Shown: positions 36,428-45,204 of the stretch, one piece after another | How positions within the stretch are numbered: position 1 is the stretch's first letter | How the letters are laid out: every line of letters starts with the position of its first letter | Assembly: GCA_943846745.1 (NCBI GenBank) | Contig: OX044360.1 | Span: 868,001 to 932,000, forward strand | Direction: 5' to 3' | Length of the DNA: 64,000 nt | Source of the DNA: Opacimonas sp002292215 | GTDB lineage: Bacteria > Pseudomonadota > Gammaproteobacteria > Enterobacterales > Alteromonadaceae | The notes under the pieces: generated by a model | The model's input: the letters and a program-made list of their open reading frames with translations, nothing else | Databases searched by the model: none | What the model was told of the DNA's origin: nothing | Made by a program: the position numbers and the translations under genes

Positions 36428-37749
36428 ACATAGCAAAACCAACTTGGCGCCAACATCTTTTGTTGTTGGTGCTGACCTTATTCTATATTGAAGCGTTTGT
36501 TGGTCGGCAAATAATGGCAGTAATGATAGAGCCCATAAAAGCAGAATTTGGTGCTAGCGATGGGCAAATGGGCTTATTGACGGGATTGGCATTTGCAATT
36601 GTATTTGCGTTAACCGGATTATCAGCCGGGCGCTTGGCTGATAAAGTTAGTCGTACCAAACTATTAGCAGTAAGCGCATTGTGTTGGGGAATATTCACAG
36701 TCATTAGCGGTGTTGCAACTGGATTCATGATGCTGTTAATAATGCGCATGTTAATTGCTGTAGCAGAATCACCCATTACCGCAGCGTCATTATCCTTACT
36801 TGCTGACACTTACCCTGTTGAACAGCGCGCGTTTGCTATCAGTTGTTTTACCTCTGGTGCGACTATATCTGCGATTATCGCATTGACCTTAGGGGCACAT
36901 TGGGTTGAGCAATATGGTTGGCGTGATACGCTTTTTATTATATCTATACCTACCGCATTGATTGCATTTGTATTCTATTTTTTCATGTCAGACCCTCGCC
37001 ATCTGAAGTATGGAGTCGCCCAAGATTCAATTTACGCTCAATCCCCCATTGACGGGTCCGGTAATTTTAAAGAGTCTACAAAAACGTTGTTAAAGTTGAA
37101 AGACTATAGATTACTGATTTATGCTAGCTCTATTGCAACGATTAGTGCTAATGCTTTTGGTATGTGGAATGCCACATTTTTAGTGCGAAGTCACGATTTA
37201 ACCTTGACACAGGCTGGTATGATGGCTGGATTCTTTGGTGGAGGTGCTGCAGCTATCGGTATTTTGTTAAGCGGCTATTTAGCTAATCGAATTGCACAAC
37301 GTAAAGGGGTATTATGGATGCCGCTTACGGGTCATATTTTAGGCTGGACATGTATGATGACGTATTTAGTTTGGCCAAAAGGCTTAGGAGACACTTGGTT
37401 TTTTGACAATATTCCCTTTGCGATGGTTTTTTGCGCCTTGTCTAGTTTTTTCTCAGTATGGTGGTTCAGTCCAAGCATTACACTATTGACCGAAATTGTA
37501 CCAAAAAACCAACGCGCGCTTGCTATTTCGATTCAAACAGTATTAGTTACTCTTTTAGGACTTGGTGTAGGCCCTATGTTAGTGGGTTTATTGAGTGATA
37601 TTTTGAAAGATGTTGCCGGCAGCGAATCGCTGCGTTATGCATTGATTATTACCAGTAGTTCAACGCTTATCTCTATTGTAATTCTATTGCGTCTTAAGTC
37701 TTTTCAAGCCAAACAAGCGTTGCTTAATCAAGACCTCATTAACTATTAA
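36424..37749 (+). CDS. MFS transporter, second Spinster-like carrier
   Basis: A 441-residue, twelve-helix carrier that is a paralogue of the one at 28.3 kb. Both share the helix-1 loop pattern R-x-I-A-V-x-IEPIK-x-EFGxSD and the GRLAD motif (here LSAGRLADKVSRTKLLAVS). It starts at a TTG overlapping the hsaF TGA, so it is translationally coupled to the ring-cleavage enzymes. It probably imports a steroid or a related acid, or exports or re-imports a pathway intermediate. Two carriers in one island suggest two substrate classes. Confidence 0.85.
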   Translation: MNIAKPTWRQHLLLLVLTLFYIEAFVGRQIMAVMIEPIKAEFGASDGQMGLLTGLAFAIVFALTGLSAGRLADKVSRTKLLAVSALCWGIFTVISGVATGFMMLLIMRMLIAVAESPITAASLSLLADTYPVEQRAFAISCFTSGATISAIIALTLGAHWVEQYGWRDTLFIISIPTALIAFVFYFFMSDPRHLKYGVAQDSIYAQSPIDGSGNFKESTKTLLKLKDYRLLIYASSIATISANAFGMWNATFLVRSHDLTLTQAGMMAGFFGGGAAAIGILLSGYLANRIAQRKGVLWMPLTGHILGWTCMMTYLVWPKGLGDTWFFDNIPFAMVFCALSSFFSVWWFSPSITLLTEIVPKNQRALAISIQTVLVTLLGLGVGPMLVGLLSDILKDVAGSESLRYALIITSSSTLISIVILLRLKSFQAKQALLNQDLINY

Positions 37750-37799
37750 CCATTAGTCCAAAACAATTAACTACTAACAACTATATTTATGGAGTGTTT

Positions 37800-38567
37800 A
37801 TGTCAATTACAGCAGTTACAGGCTCAGCCTCAGGCATCGGCGCAGCAGTGTGCAAACAGTTGCAAGAAGCGGGTCATACAGTATTGGGTATAGATAGACA
37901 AAATGCAGATATTATTGCGGATTTATCCACCGTCGAAGGACGTATTAATGCCGCTAACCAAGTTAAAGCATTGTCTAACAATAAACTCGATGGCTTAGTT
38001 TGCTGTGCGGGTTTAGGCGTGACAGCGCCGAGTGCAAGCTTGGTCATATCCGTTAATTATTTTGGTACTACTGAGCTCATCTCATTACTACAAGATACTC
38101 TAAAGCAAGGCGAAAACCCAGCGATTACCATTATTGGTTCGGTGGCAGCGGTGCAGCAAATTGCCGAACCCCATGCAATGACCGAATTAATGCTCGAAAA
38201 CAAAGAAGAAGCTGCGCGTACAATGGCTGACGAGTTAGGCCAACCACATATTGCTTATGCTGCGTCTAAATATGCACTTACCGTGCATGCACGTCGGTTA
38301 GCGGTACAAATTGGTAAAACAGGCATCCGTTTAAATACGGTTGCCCCAGGCGCAGTTGAAACCCCATTACATGAAGCGTCCAAGAATGATCCTCGTTTTG
38401 GCGAAGCTGTGCGTAACTTTATTGCACCCATCGGCCGCAATGGCGAGCCTAATGAGATTGCTGATGCGGTGAATTTCTTACAATCCTCCAAGGCTTCATT
38501 TATCCATGGCAGCGTCCTATATGTGGATGGTGGAATGGATGCGATGATGCGTAACGGCAAGTTATAA
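37800..38567 (+). CDS. hsdA: 3-alpha-hydroxysteroid dehydrogenase / carbonyl reductase
   Basis: NAD(P)-dependent oxidation of the 3-alpha-hydroxyl of bile acids and androsterone to the 3-ketone, which is needed before KstD. A 255-residue SDR that follows Comamonas testosteroni HsdA along its length as I recall it: TGSASGIGAAVCKQLQEAGH, the unusual ADLSTVEGR, VISVNYFGTTEL, YAASKYALTVHARR, LNTVAPGAVETPL, DPRFGEAVRNF and the ending DGGMDAMM. Catalytic Ser and Tyr-x3-Lys are present. The extra segment before the catalytic Tyr (about 28 residues, as in HsdA) also fits. The start is the ATG at 37800 with GGAG upstream. Confidence 0.87.
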   Translation: MSITAVTGSASGIGAAVCKQLQEAGHTVLGIDRQNADIIADLSTVEGRINAANQVKALSNNKLDGLVCCAGLGVTAPSASLVISVNYFGTTELISLLQDTLKQGENPAITIIGSVAAVQQIAEPHAMTELMLENKEEAARTMADELGQPHIAYAASKYALTVHARRLAVQIGKTGIRLNTVAPGAVETPLHEASKNDPRFGEAVRNFIAPIGRNGEPNEIADAVNFLQSSKASFIHGSVLYVDGGMDAMMRNGKL

Positions 38568-38587
38568 ATAAGCTCAAGGAATGAATC

Positions 38588-39340
38588 ATGATTAACGAAC
38601 CATTTAGATTACACGGACAAGTGGCATTGGTGACCGGTGCTGGCCGTGGTATGGGCGTCGGCATTGCCCGTATGTTAGGTCAATTAGGCGCCCAAATTGC
38701 CGTCAATGATATTTATCCAGAACGTGCCGATGAGACAGTGCAAGCGCTTATAAATGAAGGTATTGAGGCGTTTTCAGCTTGCGCAGACGTCACCGACTAT
38801 ACTAGCGTTAGACACATGGTTGATACGATCCTCGAGCGCACTGGCAAAATTGATATTTTTGTTGCTAACGCGGGGGTACCTACTGATGGCATGGGTTATT
38901 GTAAATTTTTAGATTCCACTCCTGAAGATTGGCAAAAGTTTGTTAACTTAAATATGTTTGGTCTCATGAACTGTTGTCATGCTGTTGTACCCGGTATGAA
39001 ACAACGCGGCTATGGGCGAGTCATTGTGATTACCTCAGAATCTTGGCGTGCAGGCCTACCAATGGGTATCGCCGCTTATGCTGCATCAAAAGCAGGCGCT
39101 GTTGGGTTCATCCGCCACCTTGCTGCTGAAACTGGTCGTTCAGGCATCACCGTAAACGCATTGTCATTAGGTACCATGAATAACTGGGACTCTGAAGCAA
39201 TGGCTAAAAAAACCTGCTTTGTACCTCGTGCAGGAAGTCCAGAAGATGTCGGTGCAGGTGTTGCCTATTTTGCATCGAAGGAAGCAGAATGGGTTACCGG
39301 TCAAGTACTCCCGCTAAATGGGGGGTCTTTGACAGCTTAA
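38588..39340 (+). CDS. Short-chain dehydrogenase/reductase
   Basis: A 250-residue classical SDR: cofactor TGAGRGMG, NAG in FVANAG, Ser in ITSESW and YAASK. It probably oxidises a steroid hydroxyl or reduces a ketone in the pathway, but the position specificity is not readable. It is the last gene of the hsaB operon, 20 nt after hsdA with AAGGA before its ATG. It converges on the operon that ends at 39365. Confidence 0.82.
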   Translation: MINEPFRLHGQVALVTGAGRGMGVGIARMLGQLGAQIAVNDIYPERADETVQALINEGIEAFSACADVTDYTSVRHMVDTILERTGKIDIFVANAGVPTDGMGYCKFLDSTPEDWQKFVNLNMFGLMNCCHAVVPGMKQRGYGRVIVITSESWRAGLPMGIAAYAASKAGAVGFIRHLAAETGRSGITVNALSLGTMNNWDSEAMAKKTCFVPRAGSPEDVGAGVAYFASKEAEWVTGQVLPLNGGSLTA

Positions 39341-39364
39341 CCATTTTCATTTTTGGTCTGTGTG

Positions 39365-40306
39365 TTATTTCTTATCGAGTTTAGATTTATTGATGGATCC
39401 GACTTTAGACCCAATTAACAATTCACCAGTAGAAAAGTCATACAGGCGATTAGGTGTGAGCTTTACACCTGGCGGTGGGCTGATATCTTGAGGTACCATA
39501 TAATCTTCAACCAAGGCATTGCCTGGTATCATAGAATAATGATCAAGCTCAGTGTAACCTCGCTCGTATAAAAAACTATCGTCGATACAATGATTACCAG
39601 TAAACTTATGACTATGACTAGTGACAATTTCATAGGCTGCATCAGCCATTATCTCCGGCTTTCGAAACTCTGATATTAACTCTTTACCACCGTGCAATTC
39701 GGCTGATGGCGTGTAGATCCCACAACGAGGCCATAAAGTATTTGCAGCTATCCCTTCTAATTGCCATTCTTTTGACCAACCAAGTGTATATAGACTCACT
39801 GCAAATTTTGATACAGTATAAGCAGAAGAATTCATAAACCATATTGGATTAAGATCTAGCGGAGGTGCTATACCTAGTATGTGTGGGTTATCTGATTGAC
39901 AAAGATGTGGGTATGCCGCTTTTGCAAGTAAAAAATACGCTCGCTCGTTAATATCAAATACCAGATCGTGACGTTTAGTTGCATACTCAGCAGTAGGTTG
40001 TAACCAGTACGCCCCAGCATTGTGTATAAGTATGTCAATTCCACCAAAATGCTCAACGGCAGAAGCAATAGCTGCATTGATATCGGCCTCATTACGAACA
40101 TCTAATTTAATCGCTAAACCTTTACCCCCAGCAGCCTCAATCGCTGTTACAGTGTCATGAATGGTGCCGGGTAAAAATTTATGAGGTTCTTCTGATTTTG
40201 CCGCTACGACAATATTCGCGCCATCAGCGGCAAAGCGTACCGCCATGGCTAAACCGATCCCTCGAGATGCGCCGGTAATAAAAATAGTCTTATTTTTTAA
40301 GTCCAT
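39365..40306 (-). CDS. HSDL2-like short-chain dehydrogenase with Ser-to-Ala change
   Basis: A 313-residue SDR of the group related to hydroxysteroid dehydrogenase-like protein 2, without the SCP2 domain of the animal protein. It has TGASRGIGLAMAVRFA, NAGAYW, and Tyr-x3-Lys in SAYTVSKFAVSLYTLGW. At the catalytic Ser position, where relatives read NISPPL, this protein has GIAPPL: Ser is replaced by Ala. Either another residue stands in or the enzyme is impaired or has a different chemistry. It is the last gene of the long hsaC operon, 5 nt after the MaoC gene. Confidence 0.8.
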   Translation of the reverse strand: MDLKNKTIFITGASRGIGLAMAVRFAADGANIVVAAKSEEPHKFLPGTIHDTVTAIEAAGGKGLAIKLDVRNEADINAAIASAVEHFGGIDILIHNAGAYWLQPTAEYATKRHDLVFDINERAYFLLAKAAYPHLCQSDNPHILGIAPPLDLNPIWFMNSSAYTVSKFAVSLYTLGWSKEWQLEGIAANTLWPRCGIYTPSAELHGGKELISEFRKPEIMADAAYEIVTSHSHKFTGNHCIDDSFLYERGYTELDHYSMIPGNALVEDYMVPQDISPPPGVKLTPNRLYDFSTGELLIGSKVGSINKSKLDKK

Positions 40307-40311
40307 GGGGA

Positions 40312-40791
40312 TTATATTGTATTAGCGAAGGTATACCTACTAATAGTATCTGCCACACAAGCTGGACGAGTTTGCCCTTCTACTTCAATGCTAATTCTAG
40401 CTGTTACTTGAATACTGTCTTTAATCTGTTCTACATTGATAATTTCACCCGTCCCTCTGATCTTACTACCTACTTTAACAATATTCGGAAAACGGATTTT
40501 GTCGCAACCGTAGTTCACGCCCATGCTAATATTTTGCACTTCCATAAGTTGTGGTAAAAAATAATTGACCAACGATAAGGTTAAATATCCATGTGCGATA
40601 CAGGCCCCGAAAGGACCTTGTGCCGATTTGACTGGATCAACATGGATCCATTGGTGATCGCCCGTCGATTCGGCAAACATATCAATCCGTGCTTGATCAA
40701 CGACTATCCATTCACTAACACCTAGATTAAGGCCTGTAGCTTCAAGTAATTGAGCTTGGCTAGTAAAAATTTGATTCGCTGTTATTGTCAT
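40312..40791 (-). CDS. MaoC-type enoyl-CoA hydratase (single hot-dog)
   Basis: A 159-residue MaoC/NodN-type dehydratase. The catalytic Asp-His pair is in STGDHQWIHVD, followed by GPFGACIAHGYLTLSL. It hydrates an enoyl-CoA, probably in C/D-ring or side-chain beta-oxidation. The start is the ATG at 40791 with GAGGG 5 nt before it. It belongs to the hsaC operon. Confidence 0.85.
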   Translation of the reverse strand: MTITANQIFTSQAQLLEATGLNLGVSEWIVVDQARIDMFAESTGDHQWIHVDPVKSAQGPFGACIAHGYLTLSLVNYFLPQLMEVQNISMGVNYGCDKIRFPNIVKVGSKIRGTGEIINVEQIKDSIQVTARISIEVEGQTRPACVADTISRYTFANTI

Positions 40792-40800
40792 AAACACCCT

Positions 40801-41586
40801 CTACGCACGCTGTGAACTAACAGAGATAGTCTCACCCGTCATGTACGACGAATAATCACTGGCTAGGAACATCATGACATTGGCAATTTCCCATACCTCT
40901 GCCGCGCGTCCAAACGCCTCCTTCGCTGCAAGTTCATCTAGCATCTCCGCGCTGGCTGCTTTTTTCAAAAACTCATGCAGCGCTATCGATGGAGATACCG
41001 CATTGATACGGATCCCATTATCTGCCGCTTCCAATGCACTACAGCGCGTAAATGCCATCACGCCAGCTTTTGCTGCTGCATAGTGTGCCTGTTCTTTTTG
41101 TGCACGCCAACCAAGTACAGATGCATTATTAATGATGACACCGGCTTTACGTTGCTGCATAAAAGGTAGCATGGCGCGGGTCATGCGAAACGTCCCCGTT
41201 AAGGTAATATCGATAACCATATTCCACTGTTCATCAGTCATATCGACCACCGAAGCTTGCCCACCTAAACCTGCATTATTGATGAGTACATCTACCCCTT
41301 GCAGTTTCTCCTCAGCTTGATTGATCAACGCTTGCACTTGCTCTTCTTTGCTGACATCACATAATTGAGCAAACACGTTTTGTAGACCTGTTTTTTCTTT
41401 TATTGCATCAACGGCTTTTGCTAAACGGCCAGGATGAATATCAGAGATCATGAGCGCTCGACAGCCTTCTTCAGCAGCTCTAAGCGCAGCAGAAAATCCA
41501 ATACCAGCCCCTGCAGCAGCCGTCACTAAAACCGATTTTCCTTGTAATAAGTTATGACCTTTTACGTATTCAGGTGCAACGTTCAT
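40801..41586 (-). CDS. ipdF: SDR for C/D-ring degradation (5-OH-HIP-CoA type dehydrogenase)
   Basis: A 262-residue SDR that matches mycobacterial IpdF (Rv3559c) closely over long blocks as I recall it: VTAAAGAGIG, NNAGLGGQ, NNASVLGWRAQ, HYAAAKAGVMAFTRCSALEA, RINAVSPSIA, EAFGRAAEVWE and FLASDYSSYMTGE. IpdF oxidises the 5-hydroxyl of the HIP-CoA derivative to the ketone prior to ring C/D opening. The Gly-rich motif AAAGAGIG, rather than TGxxxGIG, is a family trait. The start is the ATG at 41586 with GGAG 6 nt before it; a longer frame would run into the amidase gene. Confidence 0.92.
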   Translation of the reverse strand: MNVAPEYVKGHNLLQGKSVLVTAAAGAGIGFSAALRAAEEGCRALMISDIHPGRLAKAVDAIKEKTGLQNVFAQLCDVSKEEQVQALINQAEEKLQGVDVLINNAGLGGQASVVDMTDEQWNMVIDITLTGTFRMTRAMLPFMQQRKAGVIINNASVLGWRAQKEQAHYAAAKAGVMAFTRCSALEAADNGIRINAVSPSIALHEFLKKAASAEMLDELAAKEAFGRAAEVWEIANVMMFLASDYSSYMTGETISVSSQRA

Positions 41587-41587
41587 A

Positions 41588-43156
41588 TTATTCTCCAAAA
41601 TTAGGGGGTTGTTTATCAGCCCAGGGTGCTGCAAGCTCTAATTGACTTGCAAGGCTAAGCAATTTCGCTTCTCCCCCAAACGGGCCAGCAAATTGAACGC
41701 CAATTGGCAGTCCTGCTGCATTGATATGCAATGGTACTGACATTGCAGGTAAACCTGTCATATTAAACAACGCTGTAATCGGCGATGCCTTAAGTATGTT
41801 TTGTACAAATACATTATAAGGTTGATTTAAAGATAGCTCACCAATGAGTGGTGGTGGTGCAGTCGTAACTGGTGTCAGGATAAAATCGTACTCATTGAGC
41901 AGCCCATCAAACACTTGACCACCTTGGTCAAATGCAGACCGTGCTGCGAGCATCTGTTGTGCCGTAAAGCCTTTGGCTTTTTGTAAATGCCCCCACACAA
42001 TCGACTCAAATTCGTCTTCTCGAGCAGCTCTACCAAGAACAAGTTCTCTGGCCTGAACCGCTTTTAGTAGACCGCTCGACGTCGCGATCCCCATCCCTTT
42101 AAACATACCTTCTAAAGGAAGGACAGGATTAACAGCTTCTACATTGTGACCTAAAGCCTCAAGTAACTTGATGGTTTTAGTTAACGCATCTTTACAGTCT
42201 TGATGTATTGGGTAACCAAACGGATGATAATCCATTAGGCCTATTTTTAATTTTTTCGGTTGTTTCTGAATAGCCCCTAGCATGTCATCATTAGGCAAAC
42301 TGATTCTTGAACCTAACTCTGCGCCTTGGGTAAGTTGCAGTAATAAAGCAGAATCGCGCACGCTGCGAGTTAAGGCATGATGCACGGACAAGCCCATCGA
42401 GCCTTCTAGTGAAGTGGGGCCAGACGCAACACGCCCTCGGCTCGGTTTTAAACCAAACAAACCACAATGGGAAGCTGGAATACGGATCGAACCGCCACCA
42501 TCAGTGCCATGCGCTGCCGGAAGTATGCGCGCAGCAACCGCAACAGCAGAACCACTTGATGAACCACCACTACTGTAACGCGTGTCCCAGGGGTTGAGTG
42601 TATCACCATGCAGACTTGATTCACCTGTAGCCGTTTGACCGAACTCCGGACTCGTCAGCTTAGCCAGTATATTAACCCCAAGGGCTTCATAACAATTGAC
42701 CAATGTCGAGTTCGCGGTTGCAACATTATCTTTAAAAAAACGACAACCATTGGTAGTTACTGTGCCGGCCATATTCACGCCTAAATCTTTAAACGCAAAT
42801 GGAATACCTAATAATGGTGCATTGTTCATTTGCTCTGAACGCGCCCTCGTACTCAATTTACTTAGCTGCGCAGCTTGGTCTCGAGCATGATCAAAATGGT
42901 TAACAGCAACCATGTTGAGTTTGGCATTTGCTTCAAAACGGCTAATTGCAGCATCGGTAAGCTCCAATGGCGACACATCACCTTGACGTAGTAAGTCGGT
43001 CATTGCGGTCATATCCCATTGTTCATAATCGGAAAATGACGTATATGCAGTTGATGCGCTAGCTTGTGTTTTAAGTGACATCCCAAGCACAGCAGCACTG
43101 CCTAATAAGCTACTAGCTTGTATTAATCGTCTTTTTGAAACATCAACCTTATCCAT
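41588..43156 (-). CDS. Exported amidase-signature hydrolase (probable Tat substrate)
   Basis: A 522-residue amidase-signature enzyme with the full Ser-Ser-Lys triad: Lys123 in FAFKDLG, the cis-Ser in YSSGGSSSGSA (199-200), and nucleophile Ser223 in GTDGGGSIRIPAS. The N-terminus SKRRLIQASSLLGSAAVLGMS followed by TQASA looks like a twin-arginine signal, so it should be periplasmic. That is unusual for an enzyme inside an acyl-CoA operon. A role on amide-linked (glycine- or taurine-conjugated) bile salts is conceivable but not demonstrated. Its start overlaps the upstream SDR stop by one base (TAATG). Confidence 0.87.
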   Translation of the reverse strand: MDKVDVSKRRLIQASSLLGSAAVLGMSLKTQASASTAYTSFSDYEQWDMTAMTDLLRQGDVSPLELTDAAISRFEANAKLNMVAVNHFDHARDQAAQLSKLSTRARSEQMNNAPLLGIPFAFKDLGVNMAGTVTTNGCRFFKDNVATANSTLVNCYEALGVNILAKLTSPEFGQTATGESSLHGDTLNPWDTRYSSGGSSSGSAVAVAARILPAAHGTDGGGSIRIPASHCGLFGLKPSRGRVASGPTSLEGSMGLSVHHALTRSVRDSALLLQLTQGAELGSRISLPNDDMLGAIQKQPKKLKIGLMDYHPFGYPIHQDCKDALTKTIKLLEALGHNVEAVNPVLPLEGMFKGMGIATSSGLLKAVQARELVLGRAAREDEFESIVWGHLQKAKGFTAQQMLAARSAFDQGGQVFDGLLNEYDFILTPVTTAPPPLIGELSLNQPYNVFVQNILKASPITALFNMTGLPAMSVPLHINAAGLPIGVQFAGPFGGEAKLLSLASQLELAAPWADKQPPNFGE

Positions 43157-44037
43157 TATTTACTGCCCCATACTTTTTGTGGCGCAATGGCTTGAGCGTT
43201 TAAGTCTAAAATAATGTCCGCGATTTCATCTACCTGTAATGCCGCCCCTTTATCAAAAGTAGGACCAGTTCGCCAACCATCACACAAGGATATACGACCA
43301 CCTTGTGATTCAAATATTTGTCCGGTGATATCACTCGATGCCTCACTAGCAAGCCACACAACTAACGGTGCCACATTTTCTGGCGCCCATGCATCAAAAC
43401 TATTATCATCGGGTTTTTTAACCACATCGGGCATCGCTGATTCTGTCATTGCGGTGCGCGCAGCGGGAGCTAATGCGTTTACCGTAATCCCATAACGACC
43501 AAGTTCAGCTGCTTGGACTAAGGTTAAACTGGCGACTGCGCCTTTTGCTGCAGAGTAGTTTGACTGACCAATAGATCCTTGTAAACCCGCACCAGAACTT
43601 GTATTAATAATACGCGCTGCTAACGGTTTACCCGCTTTGGATTGGTCACGCCAGCGTTTACTCAGGATGTTAGCTAAGCAAAAGTGCCCTTTTAAGTGCA
43701 CACGCATCACCATATCCCAAGCATCTTCGTCACTATTAACAAACATGCCATCACGTAACACGCCGGCATTGTTAATCAACACATGCACTTCACCAAATGC
43801 AGCAATCGCTTCATCTACAATAATTTGTGCAGTAGCAGTAGTGGTAATATCACTGCTATTTGCAATGGCTTTACCGCCTGTGTTATTTATTTCGTCAGCG
43901 ACTGCTTGAGCTGCTTCAGCACGGATATCGTTAACGACGACATTGGCACCTTGTTGTGCAAATGCGAGTGCGTAAGCACGGCCTAAACCACCTCCACTGC
44001 CAGTAATAATAACGGTACGTCCTTGGCAAATAGTCAT
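43156..44037 (-). CDS. 3-hydroxyacyl-CoA dehydrogenase-type SDR (MFE-2-like)
   Basis: A 293-residue SDR of the type found in peroxisomal multifunctional enzyme 2 and in mycobacterial steroid clusters (Rv3548c, ChsB1). It has TGSGGGLGRAYALAFA, VNDIRAEAA, NNAGVLRDGMF, WDMVMRVHLKGHF and SNYSAAKGAVASLT, with catalytic Ser in NTSSGAG. It probably oxidises a 3-hydroxyacyl-CoA in the side-chain or C/D-ring sequence. AGGAG precedes the ATG, and it follows fadA6 by 15 nt. Confidence 0.85.
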   Translation of the reverse strand: MTICQGRTVIITGSGGGLGRAYALAFAQQGANVVVNDIRAEAAQAVADEINNTGGKAIANSSDITTTATAQIIVDEAIAAFGEVHVLINNAGVLRDGMFVNSDEDAWDMVMRVHLKGHFCLANILSKRWRDQSKAGKPLAARIINTSSGAGLQGSIGQSNYSAAKGAVASLTLVQAAELGRYGITVNALAPAARTAMTESAMPDVVKKPDDNSFDAWAPENVAPLVVWLASEASSDITGQIFESQGGRISLCDGWRTGPTFDKGAALQVDEIADIILDLNAQAIAPQKVWGSK

Positions 44038-44052
44038 AAGCTGTCTCCTAAA

Positions 44053-45204
44053 TTATAATCGTTCAATAATAGTAACATTGGCTAAGCCGCCGCCTTCACA
44101 CATAGTTTGTAAGCCGTATCGCCCACCAGTTCTTTCTAGTTCGTGCAACAATGCTGTCATCAACCGCACGCCAGTGGCACCTAGAGGATGACCCAACGCG
44201 ATTGCACCACCATTGACATTGGTTTTTGCATGGCTATACCCAGTTTCTTTGAGCCACGCCATCGCGACAGAGGCAAATGCTTCATTGATCTCGACCAAAT
44301 CGATATCATCCAAAGTTAGCCCTGCTTTTTTTAATGCTGCTTGTGTTGCAGGTATTGGCGCACGAAGATGCCAAATTGGATCATCACCCATCACACTAAT
44401 ATGGTGAATTCGAGCTCTGGGGGTTAATTTATATTTTTTAAGCGCAGCCTCTGACACAATTAACATCGCTGCTGAAGCGTCACACACTGAGCTGGACACG
44501 GCAGCAGTAATACTTGGGTAAGCTGGGTCAACTGGTTCTAATTCTGCCATTTTTTCAAGAGTACTCACGCGTGGTGTTTCATCTTGAGTCAAACCTTCAC
44601 AAAGAACAATCTCACGATCAAACCGACCTTCTGCAGCAGCGTGTAATGCACGGCGATGGCTTTCCAGAGCAAAGCTTTCCATGTCTGAGCGACTAATATT
44701 CCAATGGTCTGCAATACGTTGCGCAGCATAAAATTGATTAACCGGAGCATCTCCAAAACGTGCATCCCATAACTTACTTTCAGCAAATGGTGTGGTAAAA
44801 CCTAACGGCTGCCCAGCAAGCATCGCAGATGAAATCGGCACTTGTGTCATAGTTTGTACACCACCTACAGCAATCACATCTTGTGTGCCACTCATCACCG
44901 CTTGTGCTGCAAAATGCACAGCTTGTTGTGAAGAGCCACACTGACGGTCTACCGTTGTGCCTGGCACATTCATAGGTAGGCCAGCGGCCAACCAACTCGT
45001 GCGTGCAATATTACCCGCTTGAGAGCCAATAGTATCGACACAGCCAAAAATGACATCATCATACTCTTCTGCAGGAATCGCATTACGCGCAACCAAGGGC
45101 TGTAACGCTGCAGCCCCTAAGTCGATGGCATGAACATGCGATAAACCGCCTTTACGGCGCCCTGTTGGTGTGCGCAGGGCATCAATAATGTATGCTTGAG
45201 TCAT
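44053..45204 (-). CDS. fadA6: FadA6-like thiolase of C/D-ring degradation
   Basis: A 383-residue thiolase. It shares with mycobacterial FadA6 (Rv3556c) the blocks GCVDTIGSQAGNIAR, TVDRQCGSSQQA (nucleophile Cys89), VIAVGGVQTMTQVPISSAM, NEAFASVAMAWLKE, NGGAIALGHPLGATG and LQTMCEGGG. It catalyses the late thiolytic step after IpdAB opens the last ring. Where many thiolases have SDGAxA, this one has VCDASAA, a modest deviation. GAGGCGG precedes the start. Confidence 0.9.
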   Translation of the reverse strand: MTQAYIIDALRTPTGRRKGGLSHVHAIDLGAAALQPLVARNAIPAEEYDDVIFGCVDTIGSQAGNIARTSWLAAGLPMNVPGTTVDRQCGSSQQAVHFAAQAVMSGTQDVIAVGGVQTMTQVPISSAMLAGQPLGFTTPFAESKLWDARFGDAPVNQFYAAQRIADHWNISRSDMESFALESHRRALHAAAEGRFDREIVLCEGLTQDETPRVSTLEKMAELEPVDPAYPSITAAVSSSVCDASAAMLIVSEAALKKYKLTPRARIHHISVMGDDPIWHLRAPIPATQAALKKAGLTLDDIDLVEINEAFASVAMAWLKETGYSHAKTNVNGGAIALGHPLGATGVRLMTALLHELERTGGRYGLQTMCEGGGLANVTIIERL

